A stretch of DNA of 64,000 nt from Brevibacillus_D fluminis_A (GCF_052072235.1 NZ_CM125436.1:5574001-5638000); one strand, 5' to 3'; counted from the stretch's first letter, positions 34,102-42,534 are shown. Notes: generated by a model not told the origin, from the sequence alone. Numbers and translations are program-made.

Positions 34102-36007
34102 GCGGAACACCTCCTTTTACCGTGAAGCCAATCAGGAGCAGCACGATGCCCACCAAGACGATGAGTCCGTACGTTTGCATCTGTCCGCTTTGCAGGCGCG
34201 CATGAACCGCACCGATTGCCTGCGCGATTTTTGCGACCAAGCCCACCAAGCCGTCAACGATATAGCGGTCAAACGCATCAAGCACATATCCAAGCCCTGC
34301 GAGCGGGCGAACAAACACGAAATGATAAAATTCATCGATGTAGTATTTGCGATAGGACATTTGATACGCCCAAGGAAACGCGTTCTTGATGCTTGCAGGA
34401 GACACCGACTTTTTCGCATACATCAGGTAAGCGAGCCAGATACCCAAGAGCGAGACCAGAATCGCGACGATTTGCACCCATGCCGCGGCATGGCCTTCTG
34501 CATCGCCGAATACGCCTTTGATCGCTTCTCCCGTTGTTCCGCTCATCATCCATTCCTGCAGCACCGGCCCAAACGGCGTATTGATAAACCCGGCGACAAT
34601 CGCGAGAATCGACAGCAGGATCATCGGCAGCGTCATGGTGCCAGGCGATTCATGCACATGCACGCTCTCCTTCACATTCGACTTGCCGACAAAGGTAAGG
34701 AAGAAAAGACGGAACATGTAAAACGCGGTGAAAAACGCCGCGATCAGCGCGAGCGCCAGCAAATCATAGCGATGGGCAGATGCGACTGCGCCCAAAATCG
34801 CTTCTTTCGACCAGAAGCCGGCAAATGGCGGAATCCCGGCAATCGCCAGACAGCCGATCAAGAAAACCCAGCCGGTCACCTTCATTTTTTTCCACAAGCC
34901 GCCCATTTCGAAAATGTCTTGCGTATGCGCGGCATGGATCACGCTGCCCGCCGCAAGGAAAAGCAGCGCCTTGAAAAATGCATGTGTCATCAGATGGAAC
35001 GTGCCTGCTACATAACCGGCAGCGCCCGCTACGCCCAAAGCAAGCATCATGTAGCCGAGCTGACTGACGGTCGAGTATGCCAACACGCGCTTGATGTCGC
35101 GCTGGGTCAATCCGATGGAGGCGGCAAAAATCGCTGTGAAGCCGCCGACATAGGCGACGACAGTGAGCGCCGCCGTGGAAGCGATAAACAATGGATAAGC
35201 GGCAGCGACCAAGTACACGCCAGCCGCTACCATCGTCGCCGCATGGATCAAAGCGGAAACCGGAGTCGGGCCTTCCATCGCGTCAGGCAACCACGTGTGC
35301 AGCGGAAACTGACCGGATTTCCCCATCGCACCGATAAAAATCAGAATGGCTGCCAAGGTGATCATCCAAGGCTCCAGCTTGCCAAGAGAAATGGCGTTGA
35401 AAATCTCCGTATATTCAAAGCTGCCCGTCCACCAGAAGAGAAGCGCAATCCCGATGAACAGCCCCACATCCCCGATCCGGGTGACGATGAATGCCTTTTT
35501 GGCAGCCGCTTTGGCTTCCGGCTTGAAATAGTAGTAGCCGACGAGCAGGAACGAACAAACCCCTACCAGTTCCCAGAAGATGTAGACCTGCAGCAGGTTC
35601 GGCGAAATAACCAAACCCAGCATCGAAAACGTAAACAGCGACAAATACTGATAAAAGACAGGGAACCGTTCGTCCCCATGCATATAGCCGCGGGAATAAA
35701 TTTGCACCAGCAAGCTGACAAATGTGACGATCAACAGCATCATCACATTGAGCTGGTTAACCTCAAAGCCCATACGGACGATGATGTCGCCCATGTGCAG
35801 CCATTCGATCGGATATTTTACATCGACTGCGCCCTCTTGAAACCGGGCCATGAAGGTCATGAGCGCCAGCACGAACGAAGCGCTTACCGCGATGATTCCG
35901 ACCCAGGCTGCTCCCTCTTTCAATTGTTTGCCGAACGAGACAATCAAAATGAACGCCAACAGCGGGAAAAGAGGGACGAGCCAAGCGTATTGCATGATTG
36001 TATCCAT
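34091..36007 (-). CDS. nuoL: NADH-quinone oxidoreductase subunit L
   Basis: 638 residues, the largest antiporter-like subunit, with about 16 membrane helices and the long lateral amphipathic helix near the C terminus. Motifs: FWELVGVCSFLLVGYY (pump Glu, about 145), GKSGQFPLHTWLPDAMEGPTPVSALIHAATMVAAGVYL (read in parts, about 230-268). ATG 36007 follows a purine-rich site. It shares its 3' end with the nuoM start. The long frame on the opposite strand (33944-36433) is a codon-bias shadow. Confidence 0.94.
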   Translation of the reverse strand: MDTIMQYAWLVPLFPLLAFILIVSFGKQLKEGAAWVGIIAVSASFVLALMTFMARFQEGAVDVKYPIEWLHMGDIIVRMGFEVNQLNVMMLLIVTFVSLLVQIYSRGYMHGDERFPVFYQYLSLFTFSMLGLVISPNLLQVYIFWELVGVCSFLLVGYYYFKPEAKAAAKKAFIVTRIGDVGLFIGIALLFWWTGSFEYTEIFNAISLGKLEPWMITLAAILIFIGAMGKSGQFPLHTWLPDAMEGPTPVSALIHAATMVAAGVYLVAAAYPLFIASTAALTVVAYVGGFTAIFAASIGLTQRDIKRVLAYSTVSQLGYMMLALGVAGAAGYVAGTFHLMTHAFFKALLFLAAGSVIHAAHTQDIFEMGGLWKKMKVTGWVFLIGCLAIAGIPPFAGFWSKEAILGAVASAHRYDLLALALIAAFFTAFYMFRLFFLTFVGKSNVKESVHVHESPGTMTLPMILLSILAIVAGFINTPFGPVLQEWMMSGTTGEAIKGVFGDAEGHAAAWVQIVAILVSLLGIWLAYLMYAKKSVSPASIKNAFPWAYQMSYRKYYIDEFYHFVFVRPLAGLGYVLDAFDRYIVDGLVGLVAKIAQAIGAVHARLQSGQMQTYGLIVLVGIVLLLIGFTVKGGVPLGK

Positions 36008-36028
36008 ATGTTCACCTTTCCCTTTCCT

Positions 36029-36343
36029 CTAGCGTTTCATCGAATCCATCTCATCGACATTGACCGTATCGCGATTACGGTACAGGGCGATCAGCACCGC
36101 CAAACCGACGGCAACCTCAGCCGCAGCGACCGTCATGGTAAACAGGGTGAAAATTTGGCCGGTCAGCGCAGGATGAAGTCCCATTTTGGCGAACGCGACC
36201 AGGTTGATATTGACGGCATTGAGCATCAGCTCGATGGACAGCAGCACGATAACGGCGTTGCGCTTCGTCAAGGCGCCATACATGCCGACGCAAAAGAGGA
36301 TCAAAGCCACAAGCAAATAGGAGGAAACCGGTACAGCCATCAT
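36029..36343 (-). CDS. nuoK: NADH-quinone oxidoreductase subunit K
   Basis: 104 residues, three membrane helices. The conserved Glu residues of the proton path are present in VLLSIELMLNAVNINLVAF (about 33-51) and TVAAAEVAVGLAVLIALYRN (about 71-90). Two adjacent ATGs are possible starts (36343 and 36340). The first overlaps the nuoJ TGA by four bases, ensuring coupling. Confidence 0.94.
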   Translation of the reverse strand: MMAVPVSSYLLVALILFCVGMYGALTKRNAVIVLLSIELMLNAVNINLVAFAKMGLHPALTGQIFTLFTMTVAAAEVAVGLAVLIALYRNRDTVNVDEMDSMKR

Positions 36344-36852
36344 TCTTTGCCCCCCTCTTTCTTGGCCATGATAATCGCGCCCACCAATGCGACAAGCAGC
36401 AGCACAGACAACAGCTCGAACGGAATCACATAATTGGTGAAGACCGCCAAACCGATCTGCTTGACGTTGCTCACGTCAGTCGCAGCTTCCTGCGGCACAT
36501 TCGGCCACACCGTATTTTGGATGCCCCAGAAAACGATGATGAAAAAGACCGCTACGAACAACAAGCTGACATACTGTCTCTTTTTCAAGCTGCGGGAGCC
36601 CTCTTCCTTGTCATCATGCTTGGTGAGCATGATCCCGAACAGCATCAGGATCGAAATCGCACCGGAGTAGACGAGAATTTGCGATACCGCAACGAACTCG
36701 GCCCCCAGCAGGATAAACAGACCTGCGATGGAAAGAAAGGTGATCCCGAGCGAGATGACCATATGTACGACACGGTTAAAGCTGATCATGAAGACCGCTC
36801 CCCCGATCGTCAGGAGAGACAGGATAAAAAATGCAACAAACGAACCGCTCAT
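36340..36852 (-). CDS. nuoJ: NADH-quinone oxidoreductase subunit J
   Basis: 170 residues, five membrane helices. Typical VVHMVISLGITFLSIAGLFILLGAEFVAVSQILVYSGAISILMLFGIML (read in parts, about 28-75) includes the pi-bulge helix Tyr of helix 3. It follows nuoI by two bases and overlaps nuoK by four. ATG 36852 follows GGAGGAG from the nuoI 3' end. Confidence 0.94.
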   Translation of the reverse strand: MSGSFVAFFILSLLTIGGAVFMISFNRVVHMVISLGITFLSIAGLFILLGAEFVAVSQILVYSGAISILMLFGIMLTKHDDKEEGSRSLKKRQYVSLLFVAVFFIIVFWGIQNTVWPNVPQEAATDVSNVKQIGLAVFTNYVIPFELLSVLLLVALVGAIIMAKKEGGKE

Positions 36853-36854
36853 CG

Positions 36855-37268
36855 CTAGTTCTCCTCCCTGACGTTCGTATTGTTGTCATCCAACCATTTC
36901 AGGTTCTTGTACAGCTCGTCGCGGCTGTAAGTCGCCAGCTCGAAATTGTTGGTCATGACGATCGCCTCTGTCGGGCATACCTCTGTACAGAGATCGCACA
37001 GAATGCAAATCTCGAAGTTAATGTCGTACGTATCGATAATTTTACCTTTTTTCTCCGGGTCTGGATGGGGTCTGCCCGTCAGCTGAATGCATTCGGTCGG
37101 ACAGATGCGCGCACACTGGTTGCACACAATGCATTTCTCCGGAGAAAAGTGCTGGATTCCGCGAAAACGCGGCGGCATTGGGAACGGCACATCCGGATAG
37201 AAGTGGGTCACTTTTTTCTCCGTGAGCTTTTTGAAGGTAAAGCCCAATCCTTTTGCCAAACCTAGCAT
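36855..37268 (-). CDS. nuoI: NADH-quinone oxidoreductase subunit I (two 4Fe-4S clusters)
   Basis: 137 residues from ATG 37268, with AAAGGGG eight bases upstream; the frame opens at a GTG three codons earlier, too close to that site. It has two ferredoxin-type motifs, CIVCNQCARICPTECI (about 45-60) and CILCDLCTEVCPTEAI (about 88-103), that hold clusters N6a and N6b. It is a peripheral-arm subunit linking to NuoB. In the absence of nuoEFG in this operon, it may be near the point where electrons enter. Confidence 0.94.
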   Translation of the reverse strand: MLGLAKGLGFTFKKLTEKKVTHFYPDVPFPMPPRFRGIQHFSPEKCIVCNQCARICPTECIQLTGRPHPDPEKKGKIIDTYDINFEICILCDLCTEVCPTEAIVMTNNFELATYSRDELYKNLKWLDDNNTNVREEN

Positions 37269-37311
37269 ATGTTTCACCCCTTTGGTAGTCGTTGGTTTTG
37301 CTCAGGCGCGA

Positions 37312-38322
37312 TTACTGAAACATGCCGTGCTGGTACGAGATCACGACGGCGGTCAGCAAAATGTTGAAAAGCGCCAGCGGCAACAAGCATTTCCAGGCGA
37401 ACGACATCAGTTGGTCGACACGCAGACGTGGCATTGTTGCACGAACCCAGAATTGAAAGAAGATGTAGAGTGAAAATTTGAGAATAAACCAAACGATGCC
37501 AGGGATGAACCCGAGCGCCGGATGAATCGGCAGCCAGCCGCCAAGGAACAAAATCGTCACCAAGGACCCCATGCCGAACATATAGACATACTCAGCGAGC
37601 ATGAACATGGCAAAACGGAAACCCGAATACTCGACATGGTAGCCTGCGACGAGCTCGGATTCGGCCTCCGGCAAGTCAAATGGCGAACGGTTCAACTCGG
37701 CTTGCGCAGCGATGATGAAGACGACGAATCCGAGGAACTGCGGAATGATGTTCCACATGTCGGTCTGTGCTTCGACAATCTCGCGCAAATTCATGCTGCC
37801 GGTCAAAAGCACGACGCCGACGATCGACATGACGAGCGGCACTTCATAGCTGATCATTTGCGCTGCGGCGCGCAAGCCACCGATCAGCGAGTATTTGTTA
37901 TTGGAGGCCCAGCCTGCCGTGATGACGCCAAGCACCGTAATCCCCGACAAGGCTACATAGTACAAAACACCGATTCCGATGTCTGCAAACTGGATTTTGT
38001 CGGTGAACGGCATGATCGCCAGGACAGCAAAAGAAGGTGCATAGGCGAGGACAGGAGCCAAAGCGAACAAGGCTTTGTCAGCATGCTTGGGACGCGTGTC
38101 CTCTTTCAGCAAAAGCTTGGATACGTCCGCGACCGTTTGCAAAAGGCCAAGCGGGCCGACGCGGTTTGGACCGATCCGCAGCTGCATCCATCCGATGACT
38201 TTACGTTCGAAATAGATGGCATACGTCACGAAGCCCAACACGATCATAAGCAAAACGACAGCGGCAATCACAAACAGCGAAACGTTCCAGAGGGATGTCG
38301 TCTGTTGCAGCAATTCTCTCAC
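37312..38322 (-). CDS. nuoH: NADH-quinone oxidoreductase subunit H
   Basis: 336 residues, eight membrane helices. It forms part of the quinone chamber. Motifs: ERKVIGWMQLRIGPNRVGPLGLLQTVADVSKLLLKED (read in parts, about 34-70), AELNRSPFDLPEAESELVAGYHVEYSG (read in parts, about 207-233) with the conserved Glu cluster. The start is GTG 38322, whose G is the last base of the nuoD TAG; GGAGG lies inside the nuoD end. Confidence 0.94.
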   Translation of the reverse strand: MRELLQQTTSLWNVSLFVIAAVVLLMIVLGFVTYAIYFERKVIGWMQLRIGPNRVGPLGLLQTVADVSKLLLKEDTRPKHADKALFALAPVLAYAPSFAVLAIMPFTDKIQFADIGIGVLYYVALSGITVLGVITAGWASNNKYSLIGGLRAAAQMISYEVPLVMSIVGVVLLTGSMNLREIVEAQTDMWNIIPQFLGFVVFIIAAQAELNRSPFDLPEAESELVAGYHVEYSGFRFAMFMLAEYVYMFGMGSLVTILFLGGWLPIHPALGFIPGIVWFILKFSLYIFFQFWVRATMPRLRVDQLMSFAWKCLLPLALFNILLTAVVISYQHGMFQ

Positions 38323-39470
38323 TACGCGTCAACCTCCCCGAGCACGATATCGATACTGCCCAATATCGCCACCATGTTGGCGATGTTTTCGCCTTCAAGC
38401 AGCTTGGGCAAAATTTGCAGGTTGTTAAACGATGGGCGGCGCAGCTTCAGGCGCCACGGCTTATCTTTGCCTTGGCTTGCGATGTACACGCCGATCTCGC
38501 CGCGCGGTGCTTCGATTCGCACGTATGTTTCGCCGACTGGCGGACGAATGACCCGTGGCACCTTGCCCAAAATCTCGCCCTCGCTCGGGAATTGCTCGAG
38601 CGCTTGCTCCAAAATGCGGAGCGATTGTTCGATCTCTGCCATCCGCAGATGATAGCGGGACATGCAGTCTCCCTCAGTAGCAACCGGCACATCAAACTCG
38701 AATCGGTCATAAATCGAATACGGCTCATCCTTGCGCAAATCCCACTTGATGCCTGTACTCCGCAGCATGACGCCGGAAAGCGAATAGTCGAGCGCCGTCT
38801 TCGCGTCAAACTTGCCGATTCCCTTGAGACGGCTGATGAAAATTTCATTGCCGGTCACAAGATTGTGGTAGTTTTTCAGTTCCTTTTTCATGTATTGGAC
38901 GAACTCTTTCACGCGATCGATCCAGCCTGGCGGGACGTCCCATTTAACGCCGCCCACACGCATGTAGTTGAACGTCATCCGGGCACCGCACAGCTCGTTG
39001 AAGAAGTCGAGGATTTTCTCGCGGTCGCGGAACGCATACAGGAACGGCCCCATCGCCCCGATGTCGAGCAGATACGTCCCCCACCAGACAAGGTGGCTGG
39101 CGACGCGGTTCAGCTCCATCGCGATCAGACGGATGAATTCGGCCCGCTCGGGAATTTGCAAGCCCAGCATGGTTTCAACTGCGTGGCAAAGCACATAGTT
39201 GTTCGTCATCGCAGAGACATAATCAAGGCGGTCCGTATACGGGATGATTTGCGTGTAGTTTAAGTTTTCCGCCAATTTTTCGGTGCCGCGATGCAGGTAG
39301 CCCATAACCGGAATCGCTTCCGTCACGGTCTCGCCATCAATCTTCACTACCAAACGGAACACACCGTGTGTGCTCGGATGCTGCGGTCCGACATTGAGCA
39401 GCATTTCTTCTGTGCGAATGCCCGTATCCGGGGAGGTATATGAATTGGTTGACGTGACTTCCAAGCTCAT
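38322..39470 (-). CDS. nuoD: NADH-quinone oxidoreductase subunit D (49-kDa)
   Basis: 382 residues. It forms the quinone-binding site with NuoB. Diagnostic: NVGPQHPSTHGVFRLVVKIDGE (read in parts, about 26-47, with the quinone-binding His), YLHRGTEKLAEN (about 58-69), TNNYVLCHAVETMLGLQ (about 90-106) and the C-terminal GSIDIVLGEVDA. It stands four bases downstream of the nuoC stop and touches nuoH by one base. Confidence 0.95.
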   Translation of the reverse strand: MSLEVTSTNSYTSPDTGIRTEEMLLNVGPQHPSTHGVFRLVVKIDGETVTEAIPVMGYLHRGTEKLAENLNYTQIIPYTDRLDYVSAMTNNYVLCHAVETMLGLQIPERAEFIRLIAMELNRVASHLVWWGTYLLDIGAMGPFLYAFRDREKILDFFNELCGARMTFNYMRVGGVKWDVPPGWIDRVKEFVQYMKKELKNYHNLVTGNEIFISRLKGIGKFDAKTALDYSLSGVMLRSTGIKWDLRKDEPYSIYDRFEFDVPVATEGDCMSRYHLRMAEIEQSLRILEQALEQFPSEGEILGKVPRVIRPPVGETYVRIEAPRGEIGVYIASQGKDKPWRLKLRRPSFNNLQILPKLLEGENIANMVAILGSIDIVLGEVDA

Positions 39471-39473
39471 ACC

Positions 39474-40577
39474 CTACACCTCCTCATCGTACTGTACATA
39501 GTCTTTGCGGAGCGGATACCCGACCCAGTCGTCTGGCAAAAGGATGCGCGTCAGGTTGGTATGGCCCGGGAACCGGATACCCAGCAGGTCGTAGGTCTCC
39601 CGTTCGTTCCAGTCTGCGCCTTTCCACAAGTCCATTACGGATTGAACAGTCGGCTGCTCTCGGTTTGTTTTCACTTTCACTGCGAGGCTTTGACGATTTT
39701 TATAGGAGTAAAAATGATAGTAGACTTCCATCCGATCTTCATAGTCGACGCCATGCAAATTGGACAGGTAGTCAAAATGAAGCTGCTCGTCCGCCTTTAA
39801 AAATTGGGCTACTTCATGCCAGCGTTCATTTTGAATCGTTAAGGTAGGTACGTCTTTCGCTAATTCGTTGATGTACGACGCCTCAATTACTTCGGCGCCA
39901 AACTTGTCGGCGATTGCTTTGACATATTTATCGAGGTACGGTTGGTTTTTCGATGGCTCTTTCGGTGCTTCCGGCTCGGCTGCTCCTGCGTCCGCTGCAC
40001 CTCCAGCCGCTTTCGCCTTGGCTGCTGCAGCTGCCGCTGCTTTTGCGTCTGCATCGGCGCCTTCTGCCGCTGGCGTCGCCACTTCCCCCGCGCCCGCTTC
40101 TTGTGCTGCTTTGGCTTTTGCCGCTGCTGCCGCTGCCGCCTTGGCTTTTGCAGCTGCTGCCGCTTTTGCTTTGGCCAGCGCGAGATCATCATCTGCCGGC
40201 ACTGCCTTTGCCTCGTTATCGGCTTCCACGGCGTTCGGTTCGGCTTTTGCACTCTCAGCCTCTTTCGCAGCCTTAGCCTTTGCCGCCGCTGCTGCCGCGG
40301 CTTTCGCTTTGGCTGCGGCTGCCGCTTTTGCCTTCGCCAGCGCAAGATCGTCTTGTGGCGGAGCCTCTTTTGCCTCTTCCACGTTATTTTGGATGGAATC
40401 GTTTGATTCGTTGTTTTCTGGCGTCTCGACGACTGGCGCTGGCGCCTCTTCCGCTTGCTTTGCCGCCTCAAGCTCCTTCTGCTCTTTTAGCCGGCGCGCT
40501 TCCTCTGCTTTCGCACGAGCTGCCGCTGCGGCTGCCGCCTTCTCTTCCGGCGTCGGTTTGCGTTTTTCATCGCTCAT
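39474..40577 (-). CDS. nuoC: NADH-quinone oxidoreductase subunit C with long Ala/Lys-rich N-terminal extension
   Basis: 367 residues, about twice the length of ordinary NuoC. The C-terminal 157 residues (about 211-367) are the normal 30-kDa subunit, with FDYLSNLHGVDYEDRMEV and WNERETYDLLGIRFPGHTNLTRILLPDDW (read in parts). The first 210 residues are a highly charged, helical or disordered Ala/Lys/Glu segment. Within it a block of about 28 residues beginning DDLALAKAKAAAAAKAKA is present twice (about 76-104 and 130-158), with a third shorter Ala/Lys run (about 174-192). The ATG overlaps the nuoB stop by four bases, so the extension is genuinely in frame and expressed. Its role is unknown. Confidence 0.92.
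   Translation of the reverse strand: MSDEKRKPTPEEKAAAAAAARAKAEEARRLKEQKELEAAKQAEEAPAPVVETPENNESNDSIQNNVEEAKEAPPQDDLALAKAKAAAAAKAKAAAAAAAKAKAAKEAESAKAEPNAVEADNEAKAVPADDDLALAKAKAAAAAKAKAAAAAAAKAKAAQEAGAGEVATPAAEGADADAKAAAAAAAKAKAAGGAADAGAAEPEAPKEPSKNQPYLDKYVKAIADKFGAEVIEASYINELAKDVPTLTIQNERWHEVAQFLKADEQLHFDYLSNLHGVDYEDRMEVYYHFYSYKNRQSLAVKVKTNREQPTVQSVMDLWKGADWNERETYDLLGIRFPGHTNLTRILLPDDWVGYPLRKDYVQYDEEV
40104..40352 (-). repeat. In-frame Ala/Lys repeat pair inside nuoC
   Basis: Two near-identical copies, about 40266-40352 and 40104-40190, encode the DDLALAKAKA-type block. They are separated by about 75 bases of unrelated Glu/Pro-rich code. A direct DNA repeat like this can vary in copy number between strains. 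Confidence 0.8.
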
Positions 40578-41092
40578 TGACTGGTCACCCGCTTTCCAGT
40601 CTTCGCTTCATACCGGATTTTTTCCTGCAGCTTGTTGATTCCATAGATGAGTGCCGCAGGATTCGGCGGACAGCCTGGAATGTAAACGTCGACCGGTACG
40701 ATTTGGTCTACACCCTTTACGACACTGTACGATTTCACATAAGGTCCGCCTGCAGTCGCACATGAGCCCATGGCGATCACCCATTTCGGCTCTGCCATTT
40801 GGTCATAAAGGCGTCGGAGCAGCGGGGCCATTTTTTTCGTTACAGTCCCAGCCACAATCATCACGTCAGATTGACGAGGCGATGCACGGAAAATCACGCC
40901 GAAGCGGTCAAGGTCATAGTTGGCTCCACCGGTGCCCATCATTTCAATGGCGCAACAGGCCAAGCCAAACGTCAGCGGCCAAAGCGAGTTGCTGCGCACC
41001 CAGCCTTTCACGGTCTCAAGCGTGGTGAACATGACATTTCGATTCAGCTCTTCTTGCAAATCAGGCGCAACGTTTCTGAGATCTAGTTCCAT
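40574..41092 (-). CDS. nuoB: NADH-quinone oxidoreductase subunit B (cluster N2)
   Basis: 172 residues from ATG 41092 (MELDLRNVAPDLQ), with AAGGTG before it; the longer frame start has no site. The four cysteine ligands of cluster N2 are visible in FGLACCAIEMM, AMGSCATAGGPY and YIPGCPPNP. It passes electrons to quinone with NuoD. It overlaps nuoA at its start and nuoC at its end, so the proximal operon is tightly packed. Confidence 0.95.
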   Translation of the reverse strand: MELDLRNVAPDLQEELNRNVMFTTLETVKGWVRSNSLWPLTFGLACCAIEMMGTGGANYDLDRFGVIFRASPRQSDVMIVAGTVTKKMAPLLRRLYDQMAEPKWVIAMGSCATAGGPYVKSYSVVKGVDQIVPVDVYIPGCPPNPAALIYGINKLQEKIRYEAKTGKRVTSQ

Positions 41093-41454
41093 TCCAGCAC
41101 CTTCTTTCTCCATGCATAGACAAGACCGATAACCAGCAAAACAATGAAAATAACCATTTCAACCAGCGCAAAGAGGCCGAGCTGGTTATAGGCAACGGCC
41201 CATGGGTAAAGGAACAAGGTTTCTACATCAAAAATAACGAATAACAGGGCAAAGATGTAATACTTGACATTGAATCGAACCCAGCTATCCCCGACCGGAA
41301 TGTTACCGCTCTCATAAGTGGTCGTCTTCTCAGCGGAAGGGTTACTGGGGCGTACGAGTGGCCCGATGATGCTTACGGTCGCAACCGGGAGCAGGACACC
41401 GAGCAGGATGAAGATGGCCACAATCACGTAATTGTTCGTGTAGATTGCACTCAT
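41083..41454 (-). CDS. nuoA: NADH-quinone oxidoreductase subunit A
   Basis: 123 residues from ATG 41454 (MSAIYTNNYVIVAIFILLGV), with TGGAGGT seven bases upstream; the frame opens 12 codons earlier without a site. Three membrane helices and the conserved YESGNIPVGDSWVRFNVKYYIFALLFVIFDVETLFLYPW (read in parts, about 47-86) identify it. First gene of the 11-gene operon. Confidence 0.94.
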   Translation of the reverse strand: MSAIYTNNYVIVAIFILLGVLLPVATVSIIGPLVRPSNPSAEKTTTYESGNIPVGDSWVRFNVKYYIFALLFVIFDVETLFLYPWAVAYNQLGLFALVEMVIFIVLLVIGLVYAWRKKVLEWN

Positions 41455-41493
41455 CACCGTTACCTCCATTAAGCTGAAGTTATGTGGCACAAA

Positions 41494-41515
41494 GTCGAAT
41501 TATGTCAAATTCGAC
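41494..41515. promoter_or_regulatory. Perfect inverted repeat in the nuo leader (candidate operator)
   Basis: Arms GTCGAATT (41494-41501) and AATTCGAC (41508-41515) are separated by six bases. It lies about 20 bases downstream of the nuo -10 box, about +13 to +35 of the expected transcript. It does not resemble the Rex operator. No T-run follows, so a protein-binding site is more likely than a terminator. Confidence 0.6.
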
Positions 41516-41534
41516 ACAGGAAAATACCTTCACC

Positions 41535-41563
41535 ATTATAACAAATTGGTAAATATGTGTCTA
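41535..41563 (-). promoter_or_regulatory. Promoter of the nuo operon
   Basis: Minus-strand -35 TAGACA (41558-41563, 5 of 6), 17-base spacer, perfect -10 TATAAT (41535-41540). It lies about 80 bases before the nuoA ATG. Confidence 0.75.
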
Positions 41564-41575
41564 ACGATTGACAAA

Positions 41576-41606
41576 GGAAAAAGCCTAGAGAAGTCTTCTC
41601 TAAGCT
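41576..41606 (-). terminator. Terminator after the unrecognised gene, ahead of nuo
   Basis: AGCCTAGAGAAG (41582-41593) pairs with CTTCTCTAAGCT (41595-41606) with one G-T wobble. On the minus strand CTTTTTCC follows. It insulates the nuo promoter from upstream transcription. Confidence 0.8.
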
Positions 41607-41635
41607 GTCAATTTCGCATGGTTGCACGGTTGTCT

Positions 41636-42376
41636 TTATTGTACGTTTTGTTGGTAGGTGCCGCCGAGGAAATCCTCGTATACTTTCTCCCACTCGACCG
41701 TGAATTCCATCGGGTCTGTATCGGAGAGGTCCTGGAGATTTTCGATTGGTTCCTTCAAGTATGGAATCAATTTCACCAAAACTTCCATGAGCAGCGCGTC
41801 TTCAATATCCAGCAGCTTTTTCATTTCCGCTTTTGTCATGCTGAAATGATTGTCTTCCTGCTCATGAAGATGCAGAATCAGCTTGCTGAAAATCGGATGA
41901 ATCAGCGACTCCAGTTTCAGGTGATCCAACGCGAATTTCTCGCGTTCATTCAGGACAAAAATATCCTGCGCTTCCGGGAACGGATGTACAGGCACGTCCC
42001 AAACGTCGCCTTGATCCAGCACGAGACCCCACTTGATCATCAGCTCAATCGCTTCTTCTTTCGTTTTCGGGTACTCGTAGTTGGAGCGCTTCAGAAATTC
42101 CTTATGGGTTTCCAACAGGTTTATGTAATTTTCATAGGACTCTTCTGATTTGAATTTTGCTTTATCCAGCGTATCAAAGGTTCCGTTCAAGGCATTGATT
42201 TCACGGAATCCCTGAATCATCTCTTCCTTGCTGTCATACTTTGCTACCAGGTAGCATAAAGCATGAAACAACACGTTCATTTCATGCGGCAGTACACTGG
42301 ACCAGCCATTGGCACGGTATCCGCCGGGTATAACCGTTTCTCCATTGTGTGTGCGCATTAGTCGAATCGTTTGCAT
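41636..42376 (-). CDS. Uncharacterised 246-residue protein between atp and nuo operons
   Basis: 246 residues from ATG 42376 (MQTIRLMRTHNGETVIPGGY), with AGGGGAGTG upstream; the longer frame has no better site. It is soluble, acidic, mostly helical, with no signal or membrane segment and no recognised catalytic motif. Features: a conserved-looking PHEMNVLFHALCYLVAKYDSKEEM (read in parts, about 31-54) and an HPFPEAQDIFVLNEREKFALDHL (read in parts) core. It resembles uncharacterised DUF-type proteins of Bacillales, but I cannot name the family with certainty. It is a single-gene unit: an atp terminator stands before it and another after it. Confidence 0.7.
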   Translation of the reverse strand: MQTIRLMRTHNGETVIPGGYRANGWSSVLPHEMNVLFHALCYLVAKYDSKEEMIQGFREINALNGTFDTLDKAKFKSEESYENYINLLETHKEFLKRSNYEYPKTKEEAIELMIKWGLVLDQGDVWDVPVHPFPEAQDIFVLNEREKFALDHLKLESLIHPIFSKLILHLHEQEDNHFSMTKAEMKKLLDIEDALLMEVLVKLIPYLKEPIENLQDLSDTDPMEFTVEWEKVYEDFLGGTYQQNVQ

Positions 42377-42497
42377 GAGCTCACTCCCCTTCAGCCTTAT
42401 TATATACATAAACAAGGGAATCTTTCCAAACAAAAACGGTCAAGTTCATTTCCCTGGAAAAAAGTTGACCTTACAGCCCCAGATTCCAAACCAGTAG

Positions 42498-42534
42498 AAA
42501 AAATCCCCGCGCCTTGCCAGCTGCGGGGATTTTT
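42498..42534 (-). terminator. Terminator of the atp operon
   Basis: AAAAATCCCCGC (42499-42510) and GCGGGGATTTTT (42523-42534) form a perfect 12-bp stem with a 12-base loop directly after atpC. The flanking A and T runs let it work in either direction. Confidence 0.88.

Noticed and set aside
33944..36433. 829-codon plus-strand frame opposite nuoL and nuoK
   Set aside because: His/Arg/Gln-rich shadow of membrane-protein code (Ile/Leu/Ala codons read in reverse); no start site, and real genes occupy the other strand.
39887..40765. Several long frames in all phases across the nuoC repeat region
   Set aside because: GC-rich Ala/Lys codon repeats lack stops in other frames. Only the nuoC frame joins the conserved 30-kDa domain and overlaps nuoB correctly.
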